Source: Sphagnum compactum
Lineage: Eukaryota; Bryophyta; Sphagnopsida; Sphagnales
Reading direction: 5' to 3'
DNA: 64,000 nucleotides
Assembly: GCA_965153455.1 (NCBI GenBank)
Contig: OZ234504.1
Span: forward strand, 8,246,001-8,310,000
Below, piece by piece: positions 26,058-37,960 of the stretch. The notes beneath the pieces were generated by a model that saw only the letters and a program-made list of their open reading frames with translations, was not told the DNA's origin and ran no database searches. Within the stretch, counting starts at the first letter, position 1; every line of letters starts with the position of its first letter. A program made the position numbers and the translations under genes.

Positions 26058-29000
26058 ATGGAGCACGAAAGATTGACGACGGATCGCGACGACGGTGCTG
26101 CAGCTGAAGAATATGTTGGCGATGGAGATTTGGATCCGCTTGTAAACTTTGGAGCTGCTGCAAGCGGAGGAGAAGGCGGCAATCAAGGAACGGAAGAGAG
26201 GAAGAGGGAGCAGCAGCAGCAGCAGCAGCAGGAAAAGTTTCGAAAGGAGGAAGATGGAGATGGACGTGAAGAAATAGAGGCGATGCTAATGCCCACAGCA
26301 GAAGAAGAAGAAGAAGAAGAAGAAGGGGAACAACTCGAGGAAGGAACAGAGGAGGAGTTGGGTACGGGATCTGGGATCTCATTGTGGCGTGAGAAGTTGC
26401 CGGCAGCTGTAAGGCAGCATGCGGAGAGTGTGCAGAGCAAGCTGCAGCCCATCATGAGGCATCCTTATGTGACTCAAGGGGCGGAGACCGTAAGACAGGG
26501 ACTGGAGCAAACCACACAGACATTGAGGCAGAGTGCGGAGAGTATGCAAAACCAATTGCAGCCAATTGTGAACCACCCTTATGTGCTGAAGAGCTCGGAG
26601 ACAGTCTCCAGTACCTTGCTGCAGCCGTTGGTGAACAAGAGTGCGCAGACGATGCAGATCATAGGGAATGAGGCGGTGAGGAAGATGTTGTTGAACACCG
26701 ACGACGGCAGCTTCGAGCCCAAGAGCGTGGTACCTTTCTTCGTTGGCAGCATTGTCATTCTCTTGGTCTGCATTCTACTTGCAGGTCCATTTTCTTTTCC
26801 TTCTTGTTCTCCCCTTCCCCCTCTCATTGGAATCTTTGCCTATCAAAATTTTCTCCTCAACAATGCAGTCAGCAGCAGCAGCAAGAAAAGAGAGAAGCTA
26901 CTGGCCGGCTGGACTAAAAGACATATACAGAGTCTCAGGATTCCCTGCTACTACATTGCAATACACAGCTCTGGAATGAGGAAGAAATGCATACAGGGGT
27001 TGCACTCTGAGAGAGAGAGGGTGTGTGAGTGTGCTCTTTTCTTAGGGTTTTGGTTACATTCCTCCTCCTGTGTCGCAGGAAGGGTGTCAAAACTTGCTTG
27101 ACCAAAAATAAAGTTTTGCTGGTTCTATGCCATGTGGGGGTGTTGTTGTTATCAAACCAACTAAGATTTGATAGCAAAACCGTACTGGTTATAATTTTAC
27201 ATACTTACATGATCGAAGAATTGGTCCAGGTCAGTTCCTGTTATCTTGCTTTCATTGGCGGGATACGGGGTCGTCTTGGGTGGTTGGCGGTCTTACATGG
27301 GGGCGAGAGAGCATCACAGCGATGACTATATATCAGTCTGACTGACTGATCATTATTACGCAATTGCTAAATACTATATGCCGACACCACACAGCTGATG
27401 TATAGAAATCCATCCCCTGGGTGTGAATAAAGGTTGATGGGTTCCTCCTCCTGTTCTGAATATCATCTCTAGTGACATTTCATAAACTGATGATGATGGG
27501 TTTCTCTAACTGGCGGACACTCAAATCAATGTTTTTGCAAATGTGGGTTTACTTCCACACCATCATGTCAGCATTGCCCTCCCCCCCATTGTGATCTTGC
27601 AAACTAAGGAGTTAGGGCTGGGTGCTTCACTTCAGATTTGAGACTTTTCTCTTCACAAGTTTGAAGGTTTGGAATTTTTTCTTCCCTATTGGAAGTCTGT
27701 TTTGCATCTTCAGGGAATATTGATAAATTTTCTTTAAAAAAAATTCTTCTTGTGATACTACCTGCAGGACTTACTACTACTCCAGGCTGTGATTACTGAG
27801 GTAACCCATGTTGGAATGTATTCCCCCAAATCATGAATGCTGATGAAGGATGTGTGGACTATGAGGGATGGCAGGTTGGGGATTGACGGATACACGCTCC
27901 AGGTTCCATGTGGATATTTCAAAGATTGTTGCTGAACGGATCCAGCTTCCAGATGGAAGATATATTGCATATCAAGAGCGTGGTGCCAGTAAAGAGACTG
28001 CACAGCGCTCAATTCTTGTAGTACATGGATTTCTGTCCTCACGACATGCAGGTAGGCATCCTACTCAAACCTCCTATTTCTGCTTTGCATCTATATGTGG
28101 AATATGGTGGTGATCATCCTCATGAGCTGATAATTGTTCCATGTACTTCACAGCAAGTTCTTTTGAGAGTAGAACTGTCATGCTACTTCTCAGCGATTGT
28201 AAGACCAATTACTGTCATAAGAGGTGGGATTCCACTTTGGCATGGTTTGTGTCATATATTAGAAACCAGAGATGAAGATGGGGGTTGGGTTAGCAGGTAT
28301 CCCAGGCATCAGGGATGAACTGCTAGAGAGGTATGGTGTGCGGCTGGTTTCTTACGACAGGCCTGGATATGGACAAAGTGATCCACACCCGCAACGAAGT
28401 CTCAATACATCAGCCCAAGACATGGTTCACATTGCAGATGCATTGGGGTTGGGCGACAAATTCTGGGTGTTGGGATACTCAGGAGGTGGTCCGCATGCTT
28501 GGGCTGCTCTCTACTACATTCCACAGCGACTGGCTGGTAAATTTACTCTACTTCCTCAAAATCTATTTGCTTGCAACATCACCTGAAGTTCATCAAAGCA
28601 TGTGGGAGCTACATTGGAATAAAGTTTGTGAATTCCATGCTAGTGGTGCATGTTGTATACCAAAGTCCTCACTGGCAGAACTAGGGTGTTTTTTACGCAG
28701 GTGTTGTAATGTTTGCACCAATGGGAAATGCATATGCAAAACACATGACAAAGGAGGAAACCAAGCAAGTATGGGGAGGACTGTCCCTGAGGCGCAAATT
28801 CATGTTTACTATAGCTCACTACCTTCCTTCTTTCCTGCCCTCCATTCTGCAGAGGAACGCTGTGGACAAAATCAACCGGTTGATGAAATTCACAAGGAAA
28901 GGTGTTGGAGAAAAGGTGGACAAATGGGCCCCTTGTGTGGTCCTATTGATCTTTGTGTTTGTCAGGTGGTTTGTGTAAATCATAGTTGCCATGAAACAGT

Positions 29001-29942
29001 TTTTTCCTGTTAGTTGAGGTGCTGGCCTTTCGAAAATGCGTGCATCAATTTATGATACCTTTCTTGAGGAGAGTCATGTCGACATGGATTATGCCAAAAG
29101 CAGAGTCATATGTTTTTGGTTATTTGGATGTAGCTCTGAATCTGTTTTATGACAGATAAGGAGGAGCTCAGAGGGGGAATGCTGTTAGCAATCCACAAAC
29201 AGCAAAGATCCCATTCGTGTTGAAGACAGAATTGTGTCACTATATTCATTGAGAATCTTTCTTGTTTGGTGGACACAGGACCGAGCTCTACTGGATCAAG
29301 ATTCATTTGGTGCTGCATGGGAGAAGGACATGAGAGAATCAGTGCGCCAGGGCACTGCAAAACCTCATTCAGAGGAGGTGATTCTGCATACAAATGATTG
29401 GGGTTTCAATTTAGCTGATTTGCTACCCAAGTCTCCCACACCAAGCTTGTATCAGCGCATGCATTCCCTTTTTCGAGGGTCCAATTTACCAGCCTTTGCT
29501 GGGCCCATCCACATTTTCCAGGTATTCACTTCAGTGTGACTCTGATTCCACATATTCTTGGAATACTACTTGACCTGAGATCCAAATGACCTGAATCTTG
29601 AACTCCCTCTGCTGTAATGGTGGGGTTTTATCTCTATGTGCCTCAATCGTGACAATTGGGTTGTGGTTTTGTGGGTGGCAGGGAACAGATGACAAGTTGG
29701 TGCCTCCAGCCATGAATGATTATGCAAAGCGGGTGCTCCCACATATACATTATCACAAGCTTGAAGGTGAGGGACACTTTTCATGGTTCTGTTACTGTGA
29801 TTCTTGTCACAAGAATCTATTTGAAATCCTGTTTGGAGAAGTTGATCATGTGATAACCTCATCAGAACCGAAGAGTTATATCCCTCCTCAGACTGCAACA
29901 ACTTCTCCCTTGGAGGCTGAGAAGATCACCACAAAGGGATAA
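26058..29942 (+). CDS. Membrane-anchored alpha/beta hydrolase with long N-terminal extension, 6 exons
   Basis: Predicted serine hydrolase of a plant alpha/beta-hydrolase family; substrate unknown. Exons by eye: 26058-26784, 27875-28051, 28297-28536, 28701-28915, 29279-29521, 29682-29942. Phases agree at all five junctions, giving about 620 residues. Residues 1-110 are acidic with poly-Q and poly-E. Residues 120-200 hold two similar blocks (QSKLQPIMRHPYV and QNQLQPIVNHPYV). A membrane segment covers about 223-242. The hydrolase domain follows: RIQLPDGRYIAYQERG, ILVVHGF, YDRPGYGQSDPHP, nucleophile Ser363 in GYSGGG, Asp538 in GTDDKLVP and His566 in GEGHFSW, a complete triad. The family usually has a much shorter N-terminus before its membrane helix. 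The exon 2 acceptor lacks a pyrimidine tract, and an ATG at 27868 lies just before it, so exon 1 could belong to a separate upstream gene. Confidence 0.82.
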
Positions 29943-30930
29943 GAGAATGATATCCCGTTTGGAGCAGGCTGGTAGCTCTTCTGCAGGGGCCAGCTGTTTT
30001 CGCTTATGATTTGTGTTAAACTGAGTGTTATGCATGTAGCTTAGCAAGTAACAGTTTGAGGGTTGAACTGCACAGTGATGGGTCATATAAGCTGCCAGGG
30101 TGAAGTTTTAGTGTAGTTAGCAGGTGATGTTTTGATATGGTGTTGTGTACAACAACGCTCAGATGCGCCATCCCAAGATAGTAATTTGCACAATTATGCA
30201 AAGCTTATGCCACTGGCAAATGCCTGCCAAACTGGGTATGGAAAGTTCACTTCTGATGAAGATCAGAGTAACTTAGATGGACTGGTGTTTGAGCTTTTTC
30301 TGCCATAGAACTCATCTGGATCATTTCTCCTGTTTTTGAGCTTCAAAATCAGTGTACCCTGGCCTTTGAACATATTTGACGTGCAGTTTTTTTCTGAATA
30401 AAGGTCTTGATTGTTTGCTTCCTGAACTGTAGATAATTGATTTGATTGATAATCTGCAGCCACACTGTTACTATCTGTACTCTACCACCAATTCTTTTCA
30501 GGGTGAAATCTTCTACTTGTGGCGGGAAGGTTATATGATTTGATCTTATGTAATTTATTATTGCAAGTACGTAAATTTGGAAGCCTCTGATGCATGAAGA
30601 CTATTGGCAGTAGAAATTCAGCCAGTTTTGCCTTGTGATTCTTTAGTATTATCTCATGTGCCTTTCTGTGGTCTATTGCCTAGCCTTGGTTATGGAGTAT
30701 TAGAGTCGCATTCTTCATGATCAGCTCCATTCAAGCTTTTGTGTTGCATCCTGGAAGTTGGTTTGCCAGCCAGGCCAGGATTGAAGAGAACTACATCCTG
30801 GAGATCTGTTCTACTGCATTTAGTAGGTGGCAATATAGTAGAGAAATTTACATACATACATCTGGGGATTTCATCATACATGTCATCAGGAATCAGGAGA
30901 TTGGTTACCTAAGGGTGTTGATCCATGTCT
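29943..30930. other. 3' UTR and intergenic spacer after the hydrolase gene
   Basis: No domain-bearing frame was found. The first few hundred bases are probably hydrolase 3' UTR; there is an AATAAAGG motif near 30,398. The 105-residue plus frame at 30717-31034 is unrecognised and overlaps the copia relic, so I do not call it a gene. Confidence 0.5.
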
Positions 30931-30941
30931 TGTGGGAAACA

Positions 30942-32330
30942 TCAAATATGAGTTTGTCTCTCTACAGAGTAGACTCGGGTCTTGCGGAAAACATCAGTTA
31001 TGAATGTGATAAAATATTGAAACCTAACAAGTGATGGAATAATAAGGAGGCTACAAAGGTCAAGAACACCATTGGCTCTAGATTCATTGTGATGCGGTAA
31101 TTGCTCTTGATTTTGTTTACCTTCTTGGCAAGCTACACATAGTTTATTCTCCAGTTGAAGGGACAACAATCTTTTGACCATGTTATTTTTGGACAAATAA
31201 GCAAGACTGTGATTGTGCAAATGAGCAAAACAACAATGCCAAGTTGGCTCTAGTTCTCAATTTTTGTTATGAATGTCAACCCTAAAACATGGTCACGGAA
31301 AAGACATAAAGTTCATTCTTAGTGTTCCACTTACTGCAAATAAATCACTAGGTTTCGTTTCTTGACAATGAGACATTGTGTCATTGTGACTCATCAAAAA
31401 TAAAAATGTGCGTAGAAGCAAAGAGTGAACCATTGAAATAAGATTTTTACACAAAAAGACAAGACATAGATAACATATGATACCTGCTCTATTTCACCAA
31501 ATGGAGTCACAAACTCAATATAGCCTTTCCCCTCTAATTGAATGGACACCCCCCTCTTACTAATGTAATGGAAGAGTTTTACGCAATAGGATTAACACTC
31601 TTGAAGAGCTCTCTATTGCCAATTATATGGCAAGTTGCACTAGAATCCACATACCAATCCAATCCTTCTCCTTGTCTAGATCAAGAGAGTTAATGGTAGC
31701 CTAGAAGAGGTCTATTTGGAGTTTGTTAGTGATTGAGTCACCCTCGTGCCAACATTTGGTAACAAATTCTCAATTTCAATCAATAGAGTGAGCTATAGAG
31801 TTTCCATGAGCTTATGCTCATGTCCTTTGTTTAGCAATGTCTTTCAAAAGATCATGACAATTGCAATTCAAATGCCTATGCATCCACAAAAGTTACAATG
31901 GTTTCAGTTGTCATCTTCTTTGTGTTGGTTATTTTGTTGAAGAGGTAAATTGGGCCTTCATGAATAGCATGGAACTTGTTGTGTGACTCATAATTTGGCT
32001 TGTGGTTGAAGCTCTTAGACTTGGGTAGAAATGCGAGTTTTAATCACATTGTTTGAGGTTGAATTCAACATTTATCCACTCTCCAACAAAAGTCAACTAA
32101 CTTGACAAATCATTGAATGTACAAAGCCCATTCTCTCCTCAAAAAGCTTGCATGACACTCTCATAGTTTGGCAAGAGAGATGCCAACATTTGTTCAACAA
32201 TAATTTTGTTTAAAACAAATTTTCCCATGTTGGCAAAAACATAAGTCGTGTTGGAGATCTCCTTGAATACTTCGACACTTGTATACCCTCAATCATGCTG
32301 ACATTGTTAAGTTCATCCATTAGATAAATT
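30942..32330 (-). mobile_element. Ty1/copia retrotransposon relic (gag, protease, GAG-pre-integrase, start of integrase)
   Basis: On the minus strand, degraded fragments appear in the copia order. Gag-like pieces lie at about 32.3-31.8 kb. A protease-like WYVDSSATCHI lies at 31,660-31,625. RGKGYIEFVTPFG follows near 31.5 kb. The GAG-pre-integrase block LSKNNMVKRL with CVACQEGKQ lies at about 31.2-31.1 kb, followed by the start of the integrase core (YFITFITD, RKTRVY) down to 30,942. Frames shift and stops interrupt them. The rest of integrase and the RT are missing, and no LTRs were identified. Confidence 0.8.
31092..31220 (-). pseudogene. Copia GAG-pre-integrase zinc-finger fragment
   Basis: The open frame contains CVACQEGKQ, the second half of the H-C-C-type finger before copia integrase, then a stretch ending in VLDL where the integrase core begins. 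It is the best-preserved piece of the element. Confidence 0.75.
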
Positions 32331-33520
32331 GCTTAAACATTGTTTAAATTTCCAAAAATTAATAAATTGATGGAATCAAATCTTTGTAAGATCGTAGATT
32401 TTAATGATGAAGGTTATGATATTATTTTTCACCAAGAGGTTTCTTAGATAGTAAAATTCACAATTCTTTAGCTTCACAATAATTGTAGAATCAATTGTTT
32501 AATGACTTGACATGCACAAATAATTATTCTTATATTAAAAGTTAAAAAGGTTGTGTTTGTGCTTGAGTTGTTTTGGGGGTAAAGTCGGATCAAATGTGTT
32601 AACATGTTTCCATAGATCATGTCGAATGAAAACATTTCAAGCTTAAAGCATTAGACATTGTAGTTCTTAGCAGTTATGAACTTGTTATAATCAAAGATTT
32701 TATTATCTACTATTGACATTTTGTAATATTGTTGGAGGCTAAGTAACAATTAAAAAAAATATTCTTGATAATTTAATTGGAAGTTGAATTGTGAACTAAT
32801 GACAAGAAAATACACAAATAACCGTTTGACATTTTTTGGTTTTTTCAAATTTCCAAGAGCAATAGCTTTGTTCAATAGTTGTTTCTATTTTTTTAAATAA
32901 AAGAAAATTGAAGAAAAAAATTAGTGTAATGTTTTTATGTAGATGAATGTTTGAACTTCAAACCTTTTGCAAATTTTAATTATTCACAAGGGTTGTTAGC
33001 TCTAATCACTTCTACAAAATGCATGAGGTTTTCAAGTTTGAAACTCCATTCTAATCGTTAAATATGGAAATAAAACTATGACATGTCATTATAACTGGTA
33101 AAGCCATGAGATGGGGTGTTGTTATAATTTAGCTTTTGCTTTCAATTATTGGCTCAGGCAAACAACTTGTTCTCTTAACACTCTCATCGAAGAGCTTACC
33201 CTTCTTCACACAGGAATTGATCAAAGAACAATGAATGCATCGGTAAGATTAACATGAGAAAATCAAGAGTTGTGCATACCATAGTCACCATTCACATTTA
33301 GCAAGTTTTGTTGAAATATCTTTTCTTTTTTGAAAGAAATGGGGTCTAGTAGCCCTAATGTTAATATTTCAGAATTTCTATAGTTAAGACAAAATACGAA
33401 AGGTGCCAATCATATGTTCCAAAGTGCCGAGGTAATCTTGTGATTTAAATAATATGTAGTGAAGTTCAATTCCCAACTTTTTTGTGGGTGCTATTTTTGA
33501 TTTTGTGTGGACGGCCTTGC
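32331..33520. other. AT-rich spacer, nothing recognised
   Basis: No frame with a known domain was seen. It may contain the eroded 5' end of the copia element. Confidence 0.5.
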
Positions 33521-33539
33521 TCAATGCTTGCAGAGTTCA

Positions 33540-33850
33540 TGGTAACACAGAGATGGGAGAAGGTATTTGCAAAACAGGTTCTTGAATTGGAACCTAGAAA
33601 TTCTTCGGGCTATGTCCTTCACAAGGGATGCCACTCACATTCATTACTTTGCGAATGGTCTTTGTTCATGCAGGGTTATCGGTGATGCCCAGCATCTCAA
33701 GTGCTTTTCTCTGTCAAGGGTTGTGTCTTAAAGTACTGTGCTGAAGCAATTTGCAGAGAAAAGATGAATGATAATCATGGGGTGAGGAGAAAGAGGGGCT
33801 GCATTTTGGAGAAAAGGAGAGTGCAGGGATGTCATGCAGAGGCATGACAT
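33540..33850 (+). pseudogene. Possible PPR-protein E-domain remnant
   Basis: Around 33,560-33,625 the frame reads AKQVLELEPRNSSGYVL, which resembles the E motif after the last PPR repeat of plant organelle RNA-editing factors. At about 33,775-33,825 GVRRKRGCILEKRRVQ loosely resembles the following motif. The spacing is longer than normal, frames do not join, and no upstream PPR repeats were found. If real, it is a decayed fragment. Confidence 0.4.
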
Positions 33851-35950
33851 GACCTGTTTTCCAATGTTGAATGCAGTACCAATTTGTGAGGTTCCAGGTG
33901 CATCTGCGGATTCGTCATTCACAACAGCATTGAAATAGTGCCTATGATGTGAAATGACTTGCTGGTGTGGAGTGTTTTCTGCTTTGGGTTGGAAGATGTT
34001 GCAACTATGTGTCCACCTGCAGAATGTAGAATCATTCTTTTGCCCACCTTGGTGTTGTGCACTTGAATGCACATTCTTCAGGGGCCTTTGTCACAACCAT
34101 TCTCCACATGTCATGCTGCTTCCAAGAATGAAGTGGAGTCCATCCATCAGCAATGATTTTGAAGACAGAGTAAGTCATAACCCTTGTTGCGTTACAACTG
34201 ATACTGACTCTCTGGTCATTGTTTTGCAATTCCACTTCATGTGTGGAGTGTCTACTATGCACATGCATTACTATTGGGTCTTCCACTTTGCTTTTGATTT
34301 TGCTGGTCTTGTGGTGTGTGGAGGGAATGCAAGTTAGCATCCATCCCTAAGCCATTATTTGTTGCTGAGATGTTCTGTTCCTTGCCTGCCATGTTCAAGT
34401 TTGCAGGGCTATGACTCTGAGATTATGGAGGCCAATTGGGTGTGGGTGAAGAGTCATCCTTCACAAATTATGAGCTGAATGCATGTATCACCATTCAAGA
34501 ATGGGCATTTCATGGATGATCAGTGAGCATGTTCTTTTAAGGATATGTTCAGGGTGCAGTAGACCCCAACCACTATTCTCCATGTAGGCCTCTCTGTGCC
34601 TTAGGCTTAGATGATTGCTTGTACAGGGGTAAGCTGAAATGAATTGCAGTGTACCCTCACAAGCTCGTTGCAACTTTAGTGGGGAACTATGCAGGTTGTA
34701 CCATGACTCTGTATGTTATGGCGGTAATGGGTCTTGGCTGGACTCAGGTATATTATGTAAACTCAACTTGCAACCATGAGTTGCACAACTACATTTGTAT
34801 ACATGCCTTGGGATTTCATGTTGAGCTTGTAGCATACAAATGGTGAATGAATTGTCGGATAAGATTACTACTAGCTCTGCATGTGGTCTCTTTGGCCAAG
34901 GTTTGTTCATTTCTCTTTCTGTTATTGTGGCACGACCATCAGAAAAACAGTCATTCTGTTCCCAGGGCTGTGACCTTTGTCTTGGAACTTGTGATATTGC
35001 CCCATATCTGTAATGAAAGGATGTATTGAAATGGCTTGTCCCATAGCTGTAATCACAGGGGGGTTATTACTACGGAACCTGAGATTCATCCCCATCTGAT
35101 TTGGAGAATTCTTTCTTATTGCCCATATGGATTCCATGAAACAAATTTCAGTCAGCATGTAATGTAATCGCAAATGTGTTTGCCTTGCCTTCTCATTCGA
35201 TGTTGAGATGAGTGCTACTGAGTCATAAGGGTCATCCAGTGGATGGTTTGCTGGTGGGTGCTGGTTCACTCTGACCCTCTCTCCTTCACCTAAAAGCCAA
35301 ACATGAACAACAGAAAGTTCAAATCAGATCACATGATGACCAGTTCAAAAATCCTGGATCAGCAACAACAACAACATCCACAAGCTTTTTTAAGAAAACC
35401 CTTTTGGCAGACAGACACTTGGGGGAGGCCACCCACACACTACCTACATCTGATAGGTAGTTATGGAGCCATTTTAAACCTTTCAAACCATGACCTAATC
35501 AAATCATCCAACTTTGTTTGTGTAACCAATTTTTTTAGATAACTTAACTTACATGATTTTTTAAAAAAAAACAACAACTTTATTCCTCCTTTTCCTTCAC
35601 CCAACCCAAAAAAAAAAAAAAAAACCTTTATTTGAGAGAAAAATGAATTTTTTTGGAAAATTTCAGCATGTCTAAATTATATATATGTCTAAATTATCTT
35701 TAATTTTTTTAATTTTTTATAAAAAAATTCTTGTGGAACCTGCTATTTAACTAGGGTAAACTGAATACCTACAGTATACCTAACAAGCTGAGAGCTCTGT
35801 TGGAATTGTCATAACCTTGAGCGCCTTGAGCTCTAAAGAAAGCTCTTGTCTGATTGTCAGGTCCAGGGTACACATTGTCGTGTAAGGCTGAACTTTCTGG
35901 CATGTTTCTTTTGGGGTGAAGGGCCTTACCTTCTTTTTTCTTTTTTTCTT
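33851..35950. other. Spacer without recognised genes
   Basis: Moderate-GC sequence with short frames on both strands (for example 33954-34337 plus, 34922-35269 minus), none with a known domain or a consistent exon chain. A transcribed non-coding locus is possible but unsupported. Confidence 0.45.
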
Positions 35951-35974
35951 TTTTTCTTATTTTATTTTAAATTA

Positions 35975-36221
35975 AATTTTAATTAATTAATTAATTAATT
36001 AATTAGTCCCAGCAAGAGTGGAGATGTTGTGTTTTGGCAGGAGAAAAAATTATTGAAACCTGAACTGGATCTCATTGGCAAGCCCTTTTCAGTAGCTTAT
36101 CATGCAAACTTCTGAGAACTACTGACTAGTTTGTGTGTGTGTGTGTGTGTGTGTGGGTTCTTTCGTAACACCCATCGGTTCCTTTGAGTCCTTTGAAATA
36201 ACTGGGACCCCCCCCCCCCCC
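35975..36221. repeat. Microsatellite cluster: (AATT)n, (GT)n and a C-run
   Basis: AATT repeats occupy about 35,975-36,005, a (GT)n tract lies at 36,131-36,154, and a run of 14 C lies at 36,208-36,221. Confidence 0.9.
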
Positions 36222-36560
36222 TTCTTGGATTCCGAAGGTTTCAAATACCCAGAACCGACGGTTCTTTGATTCCCAAGGTGTCAAATACCTGGAACCGATG
36301 GCTCTTTAATTACCGAGGTTTCAAATACCCAGAACCGATGGTCCTTCGATTCCTGAGGTTTCAAATACCCGGGTCTGATGGTTCTTTGATTCCGAAAGTT
36401 TCCAATACCCGGAGCTGATGGTTCTTTGATTCCCAAGGTTTCAAATACCCAGAGCTGATGGTTCTTTGATTCCCAAGGTTTCAAATACCGGAACTGATGG
36501 TTCTTTGATTCCCGAGGTTTCAAATGCCCGGAATTGATGGTTCTTTGATTCGGGTTTTTT
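36222..36560. repeat. Minisatellite, about eight 39-40-bp units
   Basis: Units follow the pattern GGTTCTTTGATTCCCGAGG then TTTCAAATACCCGGAACCGAT. Most units keep a length of 39 or 40. On the minus strand a frame stays open for 80 codons (36,523-36,281) with a 13-residue period containing ESKNHQF, but it has no ATG at its start. The same unit type recurs at 39.98-40.13 kb. Confidence 0.92.
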
Positions 36561-36659
36561 TTTTTTTCAAAAACCTGAAACCAGCACGGTTATTACAAGT
36601 CAAATACCCTCCTAACACTAGAAATTTCCAGGAGAGAAAAAATGGACTTGATTGATTAA

Positions 36660-36954
36660 AGTTATCTGTAACGTCAGGCGATTAGGGGGCGAGAACGGCC
36701 AGTTTCGGCATAATAAGGCCTCAAATGTACAACTGGGAATAACTAATTAATTTACGAAACAAAATAACTGGGACCCAAACTAGTTTTTCCACCAATTTTT
36801 GTGGTAACTGAATTTCATCCCCTTTCTCCTTTTTCCTGAGCGCCTCCATTGCTGCTACATATTTTTTTCACTGCTCCTACCTATGCGACTACTATAGTTT
36901 CTCTCGAACCTTGTGCATTAAATGTTGAGTTTCAGCATTTCATGCTTAGATTTA
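36660..36954 (+). repeat. Dispersed repeat family, copy 1 (cut by a Harbinger element)
   Basis: Landmarks are GAGAACGGCCAGTTTCGGCA, ATAACTGGGACCCAAACT, TCGAACCTTGTGCATTAAA and GAGTTTCAGCATTTCAT. These match copy 2 (46,974-47,330) closely. The match stops at GATTTA, where GGGCCACTTTAGACG begins. Confidence 0.88.
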
Positions 36955-37960
36955 GGGCCACTTTAGACGAGGGTCGAGGGTCCAAAATTCCAGGGACCGA
37001 TTTGAAGCAAATTGGACCCTTCTTCACATTAAAAAAAAGAATTTTTTTAAAAGGTACAATGAGTGTGTAAAGGCATAGGGTCCAATTTGAGGGTCCAATT
37101 TGTAAAAAAAGTGAGACTCACATGTGAGAGGAATAGGTTGTCTTTTTTTTTTCTCTTTCTCTCTTCAATTTTTTTATTTTTTATCTTGCTTTTTTTTTTT
37201 GGGGTGCTTTCTATTACAAAAACACAAGCTATTGGTGGTCTTAGTTTTTATTATGGCCATCCATCAAGTCATTGCACAAGAGGTTTCATTGCAATGAGTA
37301 ATTATTACACAACATTGGAGTATGATGGATGCATTGCTGTTTTTTTTTCAGAATTTGTGGACATGCCACCAAGAGTTTAGAGCATATGGAGGTATGAGAA
37401 GGCAATTGGACATATGAAGAATCAATTTTTTGGAAATTTTTCAAAGAAGATGTTTTGACAACACACAAGGTTAAGCTTTGACACATTTCGTGTTCTGATT
37501 AGTGTTGTAGGTCCAAGTCTTGAATGAAAAAATACAAACATGAAAGAAAGCATCCCTATGGAAGTTATAGTAACAATGGCTCTTGCAAGATTGGGTAATG
37601 GAAATTCATTACAAATGTGTGGAGAGGTCTATGGCATTGCAAAAAGTACGGCATCCATTACAGTGAAAGAATTTTGTGTAGCAATTAAAAAGCACTTGAA
37701 ACTATTGATGACACCTAAATTGACTAAAAACATAATCAAAGAAATTACCTTTGGTTTTGAATGCTTACATGGAATTCCTTACATCCTAGGTGCCAGAGAT
37801 GGTAGTCATGTTCCAATTATTGCATCTAAGGGAGATCCCAAATCATGTTATTGTCAAAAAGGTTTCTATTCCACATTTATTCAAGGAGTTGTAAATGCAA
37901 AATGTAGTTTATGGGATTATGACTGTGGGTGGGTAGTGTTTGGTTGGCTCCCAACTTGAA
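36955..37960 (+). mobile_element. PIF/Harbinger DNA transposon, 3'-truncated
   Basis: The left end starts GGGCCACTTTAGACGAGGG directly after TTA (36952-36954). A TTA target and a GGGCC-type terminus are typical of PIF/Harbinger. Inside lies a HARBI1-like transposase fragment. The element interrupts dispersed-repeat copy 1. No matching right terminal repeat or second TTA plus the rest of the repeat was found, so the 3' part is deleted or replaced after about 37,960. Confidence 0.75.
37540..37959 (+). pseudogene. Harbinger transposase (HARBI1-like) fragment
   Basis: The frame of 139 residues holds a helix-turn-helix-like region (YGIAKSTASITVKEF) and the first part of the DDE nuclease domain: IPYILGARDGSHVPI with the first catalytic Asp, then KGFYSTFIQGVVNAK and WDYDCGW. 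The family normally continues with GS.HD.. and the second Asp and final Glu. Here the frame ends in unrelated residues right after GW, so the catalytic domain is incomplete. Upstream sequence at 37,380-37,540 encodes further family-like residues (SFDTFRVLISVVGPSLE) broken by stops. Confidence 0.85.

Noticed and set aside
25825-26382. A 185-codon minus-strand frame opposite the hydrolase first exon
   Set aside because: It is the shadow of triplet repeats (poly-L and poly-T runs) in the coding exon and shows no domain.
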